Below are positions 31,251 to 41,008 of a stretch of 64,000 nt of DNA, one piece after another. The position numbers were made by a program, and so were the translations under genes. The notes under the pieces are model-generated. The model saw only the letters and a list, made by a program, of their open reading frames with translations. It was not told the origin of the DNA and did no database searches. The stretch is from Pseudoalteromonas shioyasakiensis (GTDB taxonomy: Bacteria > Pseudomonadota > Gammaproteobacteria > Enterobacterales > Alteromonadaceae): assembly GCA_013391845.1 (NCBI GenBank), contig CP058414.1, positions 2,032,501 through 2,096,500 on the forward strand, written 5' to 3'. Positions within the stretch are counted from its first letter, which is position 1. Each line of letters opens with the position of its first letter.

Positions 31251-33741
31251 ATTAGCACTAAAACTGTTTTCACGTGAGTTTAAACGCGGTGAGTTAACAG
31301 TGATAAGTGCAGCAATTGCCTTAGCTGTTCTCACTGTTTTAACACTGTCTATGGTTACCGACCGAATTGGTCAAAGTATTGAAGAAAAAAGCAGTGCCTT
31401 TATTGCTGCTGATCGCGTTTTAGCAAGTAACCATGCTTTACCTGCCGAGTTTTTAGAAAAAGCCAACCAAGAAAACTTACGTACCGCTAAAATAACCTAT
31501 TTCGATACCATGTTATTTGCTGGTGACGAAATGCAGCTTGGCTCGGTGAAAGCGGTATCAAACACCTATCCGTTAAAAGGCGAGTTAAAAGTAAAAACTA
31601 GCCTGACTGATCAACCACAAGTAACTGCTGATATCCCAAGTCGTGGTGAAGTGTGGTTAAGTGAATCAGTGTTTTATGCGTTAAACATTAAAGTGGGCGA
31701 TAAAGTAGAGCTTGGCGCTGCTACGTTTACTGCTAGTCATGTTGTAGCCGAAGAGCCTGATGCACCGTTTAATGTGTTTTCAAGCAGCCAGCGAATCTTA
31801 ATTAATGAAGCAGACATAGCTGTTACAGAGGTAATTCAGCCGGGTAGTCGAGTGTTTTATCGTCAGCTTTATGCTGGCAGCAAAGACAATTTAGATACCT
31901 TCTATGCGTGGTTAAAACCACAAATGAAAGAAAACCAGCGTTGGTATGGTGTTAAAGACCGCCAGTCTCCTATTTCTAATAGTTTAAATCGTGCCGAGAG
32001 TTATCTATTGCTAGCAGGTTTACTTGGCATTATTTTAGCCGCTGTTGCTATTGCGGTATCGGCAAAACGGTATTGTGAGCGTCAATATGACCCGGTTGCC
32101 ATGATGAAAACGCTGGGCGGAAGCCGCGCTATGATACGTAAAATCTATTTACTTCACTTGAGCCTTGTTTGTTCAATGTCGGTCATAGTTGGTTTACTGA
32201 TTGGTTATGGCTTACAAGCAGTTGCAACAGATTATTTAGCACAAACCATGGGCACAGCACTACCAAGTGCATCTGCTAAACCGTGGATTATTGCTATTAG
32301 TACCGGCGTGATTTGTGCGGTAATGTTTTCTATTAAACCACTTCTCGATTTATTTGATATTCCTCCGCTGCGCGTGCTTCGCCGTAATTTAGGCGACCGT
32401 TTATTGGTTAGTAAAGTGCACTTGGCTATGTCGGCGCTTACTGTGTTTTTACTCATGTGGTTATTTAGTAATAACATCAAAATAAGTGCCATTTTGTTTC
32501 TTTCAACTGCATTTTTAATTGCGGTGTTATTTGCTTTATCAAAGGTTATTTTTGGCGGTGGTCGCAAACTCGGTTTAAGCCCAGGTAATAGTTGGTCATT
32601 GGCGATAGCATCAATTCAAAAGCGTGCCAACGTTAATGCCGTACAATTAATTAGCTTTGCATTGGCTATAAAATTGTTATTGTTTTTAATTGTATTGAAG
32701 AACGACATGATCTCGGATTGGCAGTCACAGCTTCCAGAAAATGCACCTAATTCATTTTTAGTGAACATTACTGAGCAAGAACTAGAACCTATTACTAGTT
32801 TCTTAGCGCAAAATGATATGCCAACGTCTGATTTTTACCCGGTTGTTCGTGGCCGTGTAAACGCCGTTAATGGTGAGCTGGTTGCCCGCGAAGTATCGCA
32901 AGAAGATAACGAAAAGAAAGACGAAGAAGCTCGCTCTGGCATTGGCCGTGAGCTAAATCTAACTTGGCGCAAGGACTTGCCAAATCAAAACGAGCTTATC
33001 GACGGTACATGGTTTAGTGAAAACTCAGTGGCTGAGGCATCGGTTGAAGAGTCTATGCTTAAACGCTTAGATGTAAAAATAGGTGATACGCTTACTTTCT
33101 TAATAGGTGCACAGTCTTTCGATGCAAAAATTACCAGTGTTCGAAAAGTTAACTGGACGACACTCAAACCTAACTTCTTTATTATTTTAAGTCCTGATGT
33201 GCTAGCCAGTTTTCCTGCTACTTATATTTCATCAGTAAATGTTAAAGCAGAGAAAAAACGTGAGTTTAATGAGCTAATGCGTCAATACCCAACGGTTAAC
33301 GTGATAGATGTTGAGAGCTTTATTAAACAAATTCGCTCAACCATAGAGCAAGTATCGTTAGCGATTGGTTTTGTACTAGCGATTGTGGTTGCCTGTGGCG
33401 CTTTAGTACTTATTTCGCAAGTACAAGCAAGTTTGGGGGAGCGAATGCAAGAGATTGTCATCTTAAGAACTTTAGGTGCTAAAGGGCGTTTAATTAAAAA
33501 TGCCACCTTATATGAGTTTTTACTATTAGGGGTTACGGCAGGCTTAGTGGCTGCCATTGTCAGTGACATCGCTCTGTTGATAGTACAAAAACAAATGTTC
33601 GATTTAGCTGGTAAATTCCATCCTCATATTTGGGTCATTGGCCCAGCAGTAGGAGGCTTATTTGTGGCATGTTTGGGTTATTTGATGATAGCGCGCACAA
33701 TGCGAAAAAATACCCAAGGCTTATTACGCTCACTGGCATAA
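31240..33741 (+). CDS. ybbP: FtsX-family ABC permease YbbP
   Basis: The 833-residue protein has one N-terminal membrane helix, a large periplasmic region, and FtsX permease modules around residues 250-360 (LLLAGLLGIILAAVAIAVSAKRY) and at the C-terminus (about 690-825), with central helices near 390-440. This is the YbbP layout: a 10-helix permease working with YbbA. It overlaps ybbA by 11 bp. A role in envelope lipid or esterase-product handling is suggested only by the tesA neighbour. Confidence 0.9.
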   Translation: MWAKLALKLFSREFKRGELTVISAAIALAVLTVLTLSMVTDRIGQSIEEKSSAFIAADRVLASNHALPAEFLEKANQENLRTAKITYFDTMLFAGDEMQLGSVKAVSNTYPLKGELKVKTSLTDQPQVTADIPSRGEVWLSESVFYALNIKVGDKVELGAATFTASHVVAEEPDAPFNVFSSSQRILINEADIAVTEVIQPGSRVFYRQLYAGSKDNLDTFYAWLKPQMKENQRWYGVKDRQSPISNSLNRAESYLLLAGLLGIILAAVAIAVSAKRYCERQYDPVAMMKTLGGSRAMIRKIYLLHLSLVCSMSVIVGLLIGYGLQAVATDYLAQTMGTALPSASAKPWIIAISTGVICAVMFSIKPLLDLFDIPPLRVLRRNLGDRLLVSKVHLAMSALTVFLLMWLFSNNIKISAILFLSTAFLIAVLFALSKVIFGGGRKLGLSPGNSWSLAIASIQKRANVNAVQLISFALAIKLLLFLIVLKNDMISDWQSQLPENAPNSFLVNITEQELEPITSFLAQNDMPTSDFYPVVRGRVNAVNGELVAREVSQEDNEKKDEEARSGIGRELNLTWRKDLPNQNELIDGTWFSENSVAEASVEESMLKRLDVKIGDTLTFLIGAQSFDAKITSVRKVNWTTLKPNFFIILSPDVLASFPATYISSVNVKAEKKREFNELMRQYPTVNVIDVESFIKQIRSTIEQVSLAIGFVLAIVVACGALVLISQVQASLGERMQEIVILRTLGAKGRLIKNATLYEFLLLGVTAGLVAAIVSDIALLIVQKQMFDLAGKFHPHIWVIGPAVGGLFVACLGYLMIARTMRKNTQGLLRSLA

Positions 33742-33766
33742 GATTCTAACTAAAAACGTGTTTATA

Positions 33767-33793
33767 AAATGCTCGCAATTGCGGGCATTTTTT
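33767..33793 (+). terminator. Intrinsic terminator after ybbP
   Basis: AAATGCTCGC and GCGGGCATTT pair around AATT with one G-T wobble, followed by a T-run, 26 bases after the ybbP stop codon. Confidence 0.85.
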
Positions 33794-33878
33794 ATGAATC
33801 GCAATTGGTTACTGGTAATTTATACAGTGCTCTGGCATTATTAACACAGATAATAATGATAATAGATGGGTCAGTTAG

Positions 33879-34403
33879 TTGGCGATTATTTTAGGGATTG
33901 ATCCTGGTTCACGGTTAACAGGGTACGGCGTGATTGCTCACCAAGGTGCTAAGTTCACTTATTTAGGAAGTGGTTGCATAAAATTGGCAGATCACGATTT
34001 TCCTGTTCGTTTAAAAATGATTTACCAAGGGATCAGTCAATTGGTAGAGCAATTCTCCCCAGACAGCTTTGCTATCGAAAAAGTGTTTATGGCACATAAC
34101 CCTGATTCGGCACTTAAACTTGGTCAAGCTCGTGGCGCTGCCATTGTTGGCGCTTCAATGGCTGAGCTGCCAGTTTATGAATATTCAGCAAGGCAAATCA
34201 AGCAAGCTGTTGTGGGTAATGGCGGAGCCGATAAGTCTCAAGTACAGCATATGGTAAAGAATATTTTAAAGCTGCCTGGCACACCTCAAGCCGATGCCGC
34301 TGACGCTCTAGCAATTGCTATATGTCATGCACACTCAGAACAAAATTTAATTAAACTTGCGGGCAGTGCGAGCAAAACCGTAAGAGGACGATTAAGGAAG
34401 TAA
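33879..34403 (+). CDS. ruvC: Holliday junction endonuclease RuvC
   Basis: The 174-residue protein has the four RuvC acidic residues in [33 protein letters not shown], and [16 protein letters not shown]. It cuts Holliday junctions brought by RuvAB. The start is TTG at 33879, the only start giving the family N-terminus [10 protein letters not shown]; the ribosome site is weak, so expression may be low. ruvA begins one base after its stop codon. Confidence 0.95.
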   Translation: MAIILGIDPGSRLTGYGVIAHQGAKFTYLGSGCIKLADHDFPVRLKMIYQGISQLVEQFSPDSFAIEKVFMAHNPDSALKLGQARGAAIVGASMAELPVYEYSARQIKQAVVGNGGADKSQVQHMVKNILKLPGTPQADAADALAIAICHAHSEQNLIKLAGSASKTVRGRLRK

Positions 34404-34404
34404 T

Positions 34405-35025
34405 ATGATTGGTCGATTAAATGGCTTACTTGTTGAAAAACAGCCGCCAGAAATTCTCATTGAAGTAAGTGGTGTAGGCTACGAAGTGCAAATGCCTATG
34501 ACCTGCTTTTATGATTTACCCGCAGTAGGTGAGCAAGCGATTATTTATACCCATTTTGTGGTACGTGAAGATGCCCAGCTATTATTTGGTTTTAACAATA
34601 AAACAGAGCGCGCTTTATTTAGAGAGCTATTAAAGGCTAATGGCGTAGGGCCAAAGTTAGGTCTTGCGATTTTATCGGGTATGTCAGCACAGCAATTTGT
34701 AAGTTGTGTAAACAATGAAGATGCAACCACACTGGTTAAACTTCCGGGGGTTGGTAAAAAAACTGCTGAGCGCTTAGTACTCGAAATGAAAGACAGACTG
34801 AAAGATTGGGGTAATGACTTATTTACACCATTTAGCGATAATGCCGTCATTGAGCCTGCAAGTGATGATACCCTAGTGGCAAATAATGCTGCCGATGATG
34901 CAGTGTCTGCACTTGTTGCGTTAGGTTATAAGCTACCGCAAGCACAAAAAGCGGTGAAAGCAGTGAACAAACCAGATATGACGACAGAGGTTCTAATTAA
35001 AGAAGCTCTAAAATCAATGTTGTGA
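34405..35025 (+). CDS. ruvA: Holliday junction DNA helicase subunit RuvA
   Basis: The 206-residue protein starts [17 protein letters not shown] and has an OB fold (about 1-64), two helix-hairpin-helix motifs ([14 protein letters not shown] near 73 and [17 protein letters not shown] near 108) and the mobile C-terminal domain III (about 155-205) that contacts RuvB. It binds the four-way junction as a tetramer. AGGAAGTAAT upstream is a clear ribosome site. It lies between ruvC and ruvB in one operon. Confidence 0.97.
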   Translation: MIGRLNGLLVEKQPPEILIEVSGVGYEVQMPMTCFYDLPAVGEQAIIYTHFVVREDAQLLFGFNNKTERALFRELLKANGVGPKLGLAILSGMSAQQFVSCVNNEDATTLVKLPGVGKKTAERLVLEMKDRLKDWGNDLFTPFSDNAVIEPASDDTLVANNAADDAVSALVALGYKLPQAQKAVKAVNKPDMTTEVLIKEALKSML

Positions 35026-35032
35026 GTAAACC

Positions 35033-36037
35033 ATGATAGAAGCAGATCGCTTAATAGATGCGAGTGAACAAAGTAACGAAGACAGTGTTGATCGTGCCAT
35101 ACGGCCAAAACTGTTAACAGATTACACTGGCCAGCCGCATGTTAAGCAACAAATGGAAATATTTATCGAGGCGGCTCGCCATCGTGGCGAAGCCCTGGAT
35201 CACCTATTAATATTTGGTCCACCGGGTCTTGGTAAAACCACACTTGCAAACATTGTTGCCAACGAGCTTAACGTTAATATTAAAACAACGTCAGGGCCAG
35301 TACTCGAAAAAGCTGGCGATTTAGCTGCTCTTTTAACTAACCTTGAAGAAGGTGACGTACTGTTTATTGACGAAATTCACCGCTTGAGCCCGCAGGTGGA
35401 AGAGATTTTGTATCCAGCAATGGAAGACTATCAGCTGGATATTATGATCGGTGAGGGCCCAGCCGCACGTTCAATTAAACTTGATTTACCGCCATTTACT
35501 TTAATAGGTGCGACAACCCGTGCAGGTTCACTCACCTCACCACTGAGAGACCGTTTTGGCATAGTGCAGCGTTTAGAATTTTATTCGGTTGAAGATTTAT
35601 CAAAAATAGTTGCTCGTTCAGCAAGATTTTTAGATTTAACTATGTGCAATGAAGGAGCCACAGAAATAGCCAAGCGCTCACGTGGCACACCGCGAATAGC
35701 GAACCGTTTGTTACGCCGTGTTCGTGATTACACGCAAGTTAAATCTGACGGTAAAGTTAACGCATCGGTTGCAGAGCAAGCCCTCGATATGATTGATGTC
35801 GATAAAAGCGGTTTTGACTACATGGATAGAAAATACCTATTAGCTATTATCGAAAAATTTATGGGCGGCCCAGTTGGCCTTGATAACCTTGCAGCTGCAA
35901 TAGGCGAAGAAAAAGAAACGATAGAAGATGTAATAGAACCGTTTTTAATTCAACAAGGCTTTATACAACGTACCCCGCGCGGACGACTTGTATCAGACAT
36001 CGCTTACTTGCACTTTGGACTAACCCCAGATAAATAA
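35033..36037 (+). CDS. ruvB: Holliday junction DNA helicase motor RuvB
   Basis: The 334-residue AAA+ protein has the RuvB start (MIEADRLI), Walker [16 protein letters not shown] near residue 62, Walker [11 protein letters not shown] near 110, sensor GATTRAGSL near 161 and a C-terminal winged helix ([14 protein letters not shown]). It drives branch migration with RuvA. It is the last gene of ruvCAB and is followed by a hairpin terminator. Confidence 0.97.
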   Translation: MIEADRLIDASEQSNEDSVDRAIRPKLLTDYTGQPHVKQQMEIFIEAARHRGEALDHLLIFGPPGLGKTTLANIVANELNVNIKTTSGPVLEKAGDLAALLTNLEEGDVLFIDEIHRLSPQVEEILYPAMEDYQLDIMIGEGPAARSIKLDLPPFTLIGATTRAGSLTSPLRDRFGIVQRLEFYSVEDLSKIVARSARFLDLTMCNEGATEIAKRSRGTPRIANRLLRRVRDYTQVKSDGKVNASVAEQALDMIDVDKSGFDYMDRKYLLAIIEKFMGGPVGLDNLAAAIGEEKETIEDVIEPFLIQQGFIQRTPRGRLVSDIAYLHFGLTPDK

Positions 36038-36080
36038 CAAAACTCAGGTTAGTTACAAAAGCTTTAAGTTATAAGTATTA

Positions 36081-36106
36081 AGCAGCTCGAGAGGGCTGCT
36101 TTTTAA
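36081..36106 (+). terminator. Terminator after ruvB
   Basis: AGCAGC and GCTGCT pair around an 8-base loop, followed by TTTT, 44 bases after the ruvB stop codon. Confidence 0.7.
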
Positions 36107-36145
36107 TAGAGATAAGTTGACTTTTTAAATGGCAATATAGATTTT

Positions 36146-36212
36146 ACCGCATACCGCATACCGCATACCGCATACCGCATACCGCATACCGCATACCGCA
36201 TACCGCATACCG
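36146..36212. repeat. 7-bp tandem repeat, nine full copies plus a partial
   Basis: ACCGCAT is repeated exactly nine times (36146-36208), followed by a partial tenth unit that breaks to ACCGG. There is no divergence between units, so it is young or actively homogenised by slippage. It lies outside any gene. Confidence 0.95.
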
Positions 36213-36288
36213 GCAAGAGTCATCTAACACCTGTAATTCACATGCTGTTAAGTTTTTGATAGGTATTCTCGTTGACGTTTGCGCAGGC

Positions 36289-36468
36289 AAAAAAAAGCCC
36301 GCATAAGGATGCGGGCAAACAACAAGTTGAAGGAAGTAATTCAGGGAACTACGGTCTACTAAAAGAAGGTTTTATCCTGATTTCAGTAAACCTAGAGCAA
36401 TACGAAACTTCATATTGCTAAAAACGGAGCTTAATGAAAGAAACTTTCATGAGGTTGCTAGCTCGGTA
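36289..36468 (-). ncRNA. Candidate structured small RNA
   Basis: On the minus strand a promoter at 36476-36504 is followed after about 180 nt by a textbook intrinsic terminator (stem 36297-36316, eight U at 36289-36296). Three more stem-loops lie between: 36434-36450 (7-bp perfect stem), 36397-36418 (GCAATA/TATTGC extended) and 36368-36392 (GGTTT/AAACC with an inner CTGA/TCAG). No minus-strand gene exists from ruvB to tolQ to explain the terminator. Two very short frames inside (10 and 13 codons) lack ribosome sites, so I favour a non-coding RNA. It does not match an RNA family I recognise; expression is unproven. Confidence 0.6.
36297..36316 (-). terminator. Orphan minus-strand intrinsic terminator
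   Basis: GCCCGCAT and ATGCGGGC form a perfect 8-bp GC-rich stem with an AAGG loop; on the minus strand eight T follow immediately, while the plus side has none. It therefore serves a leftward transcript. Confidence 0.85.
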
Positions 36469-36475
36469 TAGGTAA

Positions 36476-36504
36476 ATAATACGCAATGATGGATTTTTCT
36501 TCAA
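36476..36504 (-). promoter_or_regulatory. Minus-strand sigma-70 type promoter of the candidate small RNA
   Basis: Read on the minus strand, TTGAAG (36499-36504) and TATTAT (36476-36481) are exactly 17 bases apart. Predicted transcription starts near 36468. Confidence 0.55.
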
Positions 36505-36997
36505 ACTAGAAAAATTTAATTTTCAGATTAAAAAAACTAATGTGAGCAAAAAATTCTATTGTTTTCTTTTTGTTCGCTTTGTGGTTATTTTCTCTTTAAC
36601 TGCATGAATAGAGTGGTTTTTATAAAATTCATATTCTGTATTCAGGATTAGTTTAAGTATTCTGTAGTAGATTTGCAAAAGTACTTTTGGGTGTTTATGC
36701 GTAATTTATGAATAAACGTCATGTTTTTGATTGTTTTGGTTGCTTTTAAGCGTCACTCTAGTGACTTATTATTAAGGTAAAAATATGCATAAAAGTATTT
36801 GTAAAATTCAATCTGGCTAAAAAATAACTAAGCAAATTGCTTTTTACCGTTATTTGCCGCTAATTCACAGCAAGAGCGTTGTCAGTTCATAATTGACTAG
36901 ATACACTAGTTGTAACTTTTGGCCATGTTTGTGGTCAATAAATACAAGTGTAAAAAATATAACAAATTACATAGAAATCTATTTTTAGGAGTTTAAC

Positions 36998-37702
36998 GTG
37001 GGATCAGGGCTTAACTTTTTAGATCTTATTCTAGAAGCCAGTGTACTTGTCCAGCTAGTAATGTTGGCATTAGTCGGCATGTCGGTAATGTCATGGGCAA
37101 TTATTTTTCAACGTAAAAAAGCGATTTCTGATGCACTTAATGGCGCTAAGCGCTTTGAGCAAAAGTTTTGGTCAGGAATAGACTTAAGTAAATTATATAA
37201 TGAAGTTTCAGCTCGTCCTGGTGGCGCATCAGGTGTTGAAGCATTATTCGTTGCTGGTTTTAAGGAGTTTGCACGACATAAGAAAAATTCACCGCAAAGT
37301 GCAAGCATAGTAATGGAAGGCACACATCGTTCAATGCGTGTTGCGTTGTCACGCGAAGTTGAAAAACTAGAATCAAGTTTATCGTTTTTAGCGACAGTGG
37401 GTTCAATTAGTCCTTATATCGGCCTTTTTGGTACGGTGTGGGGTATCATGAACGCATTCATTGCATTAGGTGAAGTTAAGCAAGCAACTTTACAAATGGT
37501 TGCGCCGGGTATCGCCGAAGCACTTATCGCAACAGCGATGGGTTTATTCGCAGCAATCCCTGCAGTTATTGCGTACAACCGTTTTGCAAATAAAGTAGAA
37601 AAGCTTGAAGGTAATTACATTAACTTCATGGAAGAGTTCGCCAATATTTTACACCGCCAAGCAGCTGCGCAAATAGAGGCTAAAGCGAATGTATCAGCGT
37701 AA
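36998..37702 (+). CDS. tolQ: Tol-Pal system protein TolQ
   Basis: The 234-residue protein is a TolQ/ExbB/MotA-type proton channel subunit with three membrane helices (about residues 18-38, 135-160, 170-195). It has the motif [20 protein letters not shown] near 131 and [22 protein letters not shown] near 168. It starts at GTG 36998 with AGGAG 6 bases upstream. It energises TolA with TolR during envelope constriction. It overlaps tolR by 14 bp. Confidence 0.95.
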   Translation: MGSGLNFLDLILEASVLVQLVMLALVGMSVMSWAIIFQRKKAISDALNGAKRFEQKFWSGIDLSKLYNEVSARPGGASGVEALFVAGFKEFARHKKNSPQSASIVMEGTHRSMRVALSREVEKLESSLSFLATVGSISPYIGLFGTVWGIMNAFIALGEVKQATLQMVAPGIAEALIATAMGLFAAIPAVIAYNRFANKVEKLEGNYINFMEEFANILHRQAAAQIEAKANVSA

Positions 37703-38114
37703 GAAACGTCGCCCAGTAGGTGAGATAAATGTAGTTCCTTACATTGATGTAATGTTGGTACTACTTATTATATTTATGGCAACTGCACCACTGATTACTC
37801 ATGGTGTAAAAGTGGACTTGCCGAAAATGGAAGAATCGGATCTTGTAGATACCAAAGATACACCACCTATCATTGCATCAATTGATGCTGAAGGTAAGTA
37901 CTATGTAAGTATCGGCACTGATCCAGAAGCTCCTATGGAAGCAATTGATGTAGCTGCTGTTATAAAATTACAACTTCAGAAAAACCCCGATACTCCGGTT
38001 ATGATAAAAGGTTCTGGTCGTGTTTCTTATCAAGAAGTGTTGCTGTTAATGGACTTTTTGAAAAATGCCGGTGTGCCTTCTGTGGGTCTTATGACTGAGT
38101 CATTTGAGGGTTAG
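37689..38114 (+). CDS. tolR: Tol-Pal system protein TolR
   Basis: The 141-residue ExbD/TolR-type protein has a single membrane helix (about residues 15-37) with the proton-conducting Asp in [20 protein letters not shown], followed by the periplasmic TolR domain ending [10 protein letters not shown]. It works with TolQ to harness the proton gradient. Its start lies inside the end of tolQ and tolA follows immediately. Confidence 0.95.
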   Translation: MYQRKKRRPVGEINVVPYIDVMLVLLIIFMATAPLITHGVKVDLPKMEESDLVDTKDTPPIIASIDAEGKYYVSIGTDPEAPMEAIDVAAVIKLQLQKNPDTPVMIKGSGRVSYQEVLLLMDFLKNAGVPSVGLMTESFEG

Positions 38115-38115
38115 T

Positions 38116-39054
38116 ATGCGTGAATCAGTAATAAAGTCGCTTCTATTGCACCTTGGTATTATTGTTTTCTTAGTCGTATCAGCGAACTTTCATATGCCAG
38201 CTCCTAAGGTAATGGAAGTGACATTGAATCCGGCTATGCCTGAACCAGAAAAAGCGGTTTCTGCAGTAACGGTTGATCAACAAAAGGTTGAGCAGAAAAT
38301 TGCTGAACTTAAAAAGCAAGAAGAAGCAAAAAAACAAGCCGAAGCAAAGCGAATTCGAGATCTTGAACGTCGTGCAAATGACGCACGTAAGCAACGCGAA
38401 GCTGAAGACCGTCGTCTTAAAAAGTTAGAGCAACAACGCCGAGCGAAAGAGAAAGAAAAAGCAGAAGCTGAAGCACAAGCGAAGAAAGCACGTGAAATAC
38501 AAGAGAAAGAACGTGCCAAAGCTAAGCAAGCTGAAAAGCAAAAGCAAGAAGCTGAAGCCGCAGCAAAAGCCGCAGCTGAAAAACGTAAAGCTGAAGAAGA
38601 GGCGTTAAAGAAAGCGGAAGCAGAGCGCAAGCGTAAAGCTGCTGAAGCTGAAGCTGAGCGTAAACGTAAAGAAGCTGAAGCAGAGCGTAAACGTCAGCAG
38701 GCATTGCAAGAACAAATGCTGCAAGAGCAGTTAGCTGCTGAGCAGGCTGCACGAAATAAAATACGTCAGCAACAAGTCTTGAGTGAAGTTGATAAATATA
38801 AAGCGTTAATTATGGCGCGTATTCAACAAACTTTACTTATTGATGAAAAAATGAAGAATAAGCAATGTCGCGTTAATATTCGCCTTGGTTTTAACGGGTT
38901 AGTAACTCAAGTAAAATCACTTGGTGGTGATAAATTAGTGTGTGAAGCTGCTCTTCGTGCTGTCCGTATGGCCGATACACTACCAGTTTCGCCTGATAAA
39001 GATGTTTTCGAGCAACTGAAAAATATTAACTTAACAATTAAGCCAGAATTCTAA
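38116..39054 (+). CDS. tolA: Tol-Pal system protein TolA
   Basis: I place the start at ATG 38116 (312 residues), one base after the tolR stop and 6 bases after GAGG, rather than a TTG at 38104. It has an N-terminal membrane anchor (about residues 7-25), a very long Lys/Glu/Ala-rich helical domain (about 50-215) and a C-terminal TolA III domain (about 220-312) with CRVNIRLGFNGLVTQVKSLGG. TolA spans the periplasm and contacts Pal and TolB. Confidence 0.93.
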   Translation: MRESVIKSLLLHLGIIVFLVVSANFHMPAPKVMEVTLNPAMPEPEKAVSAVTVDQQKVEQKIAELKKQEEAKKQAEAKRIRDLERRANDARKQREAEDRRLKKLEQQRRAKEKEKAEAEAQAKKAREIQEKERAKAKQAEKQKQEAEAAAKAAAEKRKAEEEALKKAEAERKRKAAEAEAERKRKEAEAERKRQQALQEQMLQEQLAAEQAARNKIRQQQVLSEVDKYKALIMARIQQTLLIDEKMKNKQCRVNIRLGFNGLVTQVKSLGGDKLVCEAALRAVRMADTLPVSPDKDVFEQLKNINLTIKPEF

Positions 39055-39063
39055 AGGAATGAT

Positions 39064-40422
39064 ATGTTCAACCAGATAAAAACAGCATGTTTTATTGTAT
39101 TACTGGGCTTTCATGGCATTGCCAGTGCTGCACTAGAAATTGTTATCACTGAAGGTATTGATGGAGCACGCCCAATAGCGGTTGTTCCATTTAAATACCA
39201 GGGCGTTGGTCCCATCCCTGAAAAATTGAGCACCGTTATTGCAGCTGATTTGATGCGTAGTGGTAAATTTAAACCTATTGATGTGACAAGTATGCCTCAA
39301 TTACCCGGCAAAGATGCTGATGTAGATTATGGTGCATGGGTCAATCAAGGTGTTGAAGCGGTACTTGTTGGTCAAGTTGAGCAACAACCGGGTGGACGTT
39401 ACTTAGTAAAGTATGAGCTTATCGATGTGATCCGTGGTCAAATTACAGGCGGCGAAACGCAAATGATGAGTAATGGTCAATTAGTGAAGAGCCAGGACCA
39501 TGTATTAGATGCTCGTGAGAGTGTTATATCTGAAACAGGGTTTCGCCGTTATGCGCACCGTATTAGCGATGTAGTTTACGAAGCGCTTACGGGTGAAAAA
39601 GGTGCATTTTTAACAAAAATTGCTTACGTTATTGTACGTGATAATGAACCGAAGCCTTATCAACTCGTTGTTGCTGACTATGATGGCTACAATGAGCAAG
39701 TATTGCTTCGTTCTAAAGAGCCACTTATGTCCCCAGCTTGGTCACCAGATGGTACTAAGCTTGCGTATGTAACCTTTGAAAATCGTCAAAGCCAAATTTA
39801 CATTCAAGATTTGTATACGGGCAAACGTGAGTTAATCACAAGCCATCCAGGTATTAATGGTGCACCACAGTTTTCACCTGATGGAAAAAAACTATTATTA
39901 GTACTTTCAAAAGACCGTAACGGTGCAACAGAAGTCTATGTTTTAGACCTTGCAACTCGCAAAGAAAAGCGTTTAACAAATCATCGTAGTATCGATACAG
40001 AGCCTTCTTGGTACCCAAATGGGCAAGATATCGTGTTTACGTCTGAAAGGGGTGGTAATGCCCAGATTTATAAGTTAAATTTGCAAACTGGTAGAGCAAA
40101 ACGTATGACGTTTGATGGTGATATGAATTTAGCAGGTTCGATTTCACCAGACGGAAAAGAATTAGTGATGGTGAATCGTACTAACGGTCAATACCATCTT
40201 GCTAAAAAAGAGCTAGCTACAGGTGCGTTTCAAGTATTAACAAGAACTCGCCTAGATGAATCGCCGAGTATCGCTCCAAACGGTTCGATGATTATCTACA
40301 GCACGCTTCATAATAATAAACAGGTGTTGGCGTTAGTGTCTATGGACGGTCGCTTTAAAGCTCGCTTACCTGTGCTAGATGGACAAGTTAAGGCGCCAGC
40401 TTGGTCGCCTTATTTACAGTAA
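39064..40422 (+). CDS. tolB: Tol-Pal system periplasmic protein TolB
   Basis: The 452-residue protein has a signal peptide (about residues 1-23, cleaved after ASAA), an N-terminal alpha/beta domain (to about 165) and a six-bladed beta-propeller of WD40-like repeats such as [18 protein letters not shown] and [17 protein letters not shown]. TolB binds Pal and the TolA C-terminus. AAAGGAATGAT precedes the ATG. pal follows in the same operon. Confidence 0.96.
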   Translation: MFNQIKTACFIVLLGFHGIASAALEIVITEGIDGARPIAVVPFKYQGVGPIPEKLSTVIAADLMRSGKFKPIDVTSMPQLPGKDADVDYGAWVNQGVEAVLVGQVEQQPGGRYLVKYELIDVIRGQITGGETQMMSNGQLVKSQDHVLDARESVISETGFRRYAHRISDVVYEALTGEKGAFLTKIAYVIVRDNEPKPYQLVVADYDGYNEQVLLRSKEPLMSPAWSPDGTKLAYVTFENRQSQIYIQDLYTGKRELITSHPGINGAPQFSPDGKKLLLVLSKDRNGATEVYVLDLATRKEKRLTNHRSIDTEPSWYPNGQDIVFTSERGGNAQIYKLNLQTGRAKRMTFDGDMNLAGSISPDGKELVMVNRTNGQYHLAKKELATGAFQVLTRTRLDESPSIAPNGSMIIYSTLHNNKQVLALVSMDGRFKARLPVLDGQVKAPAWSPYLQ

Positions 40423-40456
40423 TTTTACTGGTTTACTCAATATAGGAATCAATTCA

Positions 40457-40996
40457 ATGCAACTTAATAAAACTTTAAAAGGCCTGCTTATTGCTGTGCC
40501 AGTGATGACATTAGCGGCGTGTAGCTCTTCTTCAGGTGTTGATGAGGGTGCTGCAAACCAATCTAACCAAGGTATGGTTGAGCAATCAAACACTGATACT
40601 GTTGAAGTTGCAACGCTTACTCCAGAGCAACAAGCTGAAGAAGCACTTCGTGAAAAGTACGAAGCGTTACGTCAAGAGCAAATCATCTACTTTGGTTTTG
40701 ATAACGCAAAAATCCAAAGCAAATACGCGGAGCTTTTACAAGCACACGCAGAATTCTTAGTACAAAACCCATCAGTTAAAGTACTAATCGAAGGTCACGC
40801 TGATGAGCGCGGGACGCCTGAGTACAACATCGCACTTGGTGAGCATCGTGGTCAAGCAGTAGAAAAATACCTACAAAGCTTAGGTGTTTCTGCTAGCCAA
40901 ATGTCAGTAGTGAGCTATGGTGAAGAGAAGCCAATGGTTAAGTCTCGCACTGAAGAAGCGTTCGCGAAGAATCGTCGCGCAGTATTAGTTTACTAA
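40457..40996 (+). CDS. pal: Peptidoglycan-associated lipoprotein Pal
   Basis: The start is ATG 40457 (179 residues), 8 bases after AGGAA, because the signal and lipobox LAACSS follow from there; a longer frame from 40379 overlaps tolB and would bury the signal. The C-terminal OmpA-like domain has IYFGFDNAKIQSKY and VLIEGHADERGTPEYNIALGE, which bind diaminopimelate in peptidoglycan. Pal tethers the outer membrane to the wall. Confidence 0.96.
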   Translation: MQLNKTLKGLLIAVPVMTLAACSSSSGVDEGAANQSNQGMVEQSNTDTVEVATLTPEQQAEEALREKYEALRQEQIIYFGFDNAKIQSKYAELLQAHAEFLVQNPSVKVLIEGHADERGTPEYNIALGEHRGQAVEKYLQSLGVSASQMSVVSYGEEKPMVKSRTEEAFAKNRRAVLVY

Positions 40997-41008
40997 TAAA
41001 GAGTCATT

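Larger units (their letters stand above)
36038..36997. other. 960-bp spacer between ruvB and tolQ holding a tandem repeat and a probable small RNA
   Basis: No protein gene of credible length is present. Directly visible items are the ruvB terminator, a 7-bp tandem repeat, a strong minus-strand terminator with an upstream minus-strand promoter (listed separately), and an AT-rich leader before tolQ. A ybgC gene, usual upstream of tolQ, is absent. Confidence 0.8.

Noticed and set aside
36783..36819. An 11-codon frame (ATG at 36785) with AAGG upstream, before tolQ
   Set aside because: Too short and without family support; could be chance in AT-rich DNA.
38277..38630. A long antisense frame in tolA rich in Ala, Ser and Cys
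   Set aside because: It mirrors the Lys/Glu/Ala-rich repeat codons of TolA on the other strand and has no ribosome site of its own.
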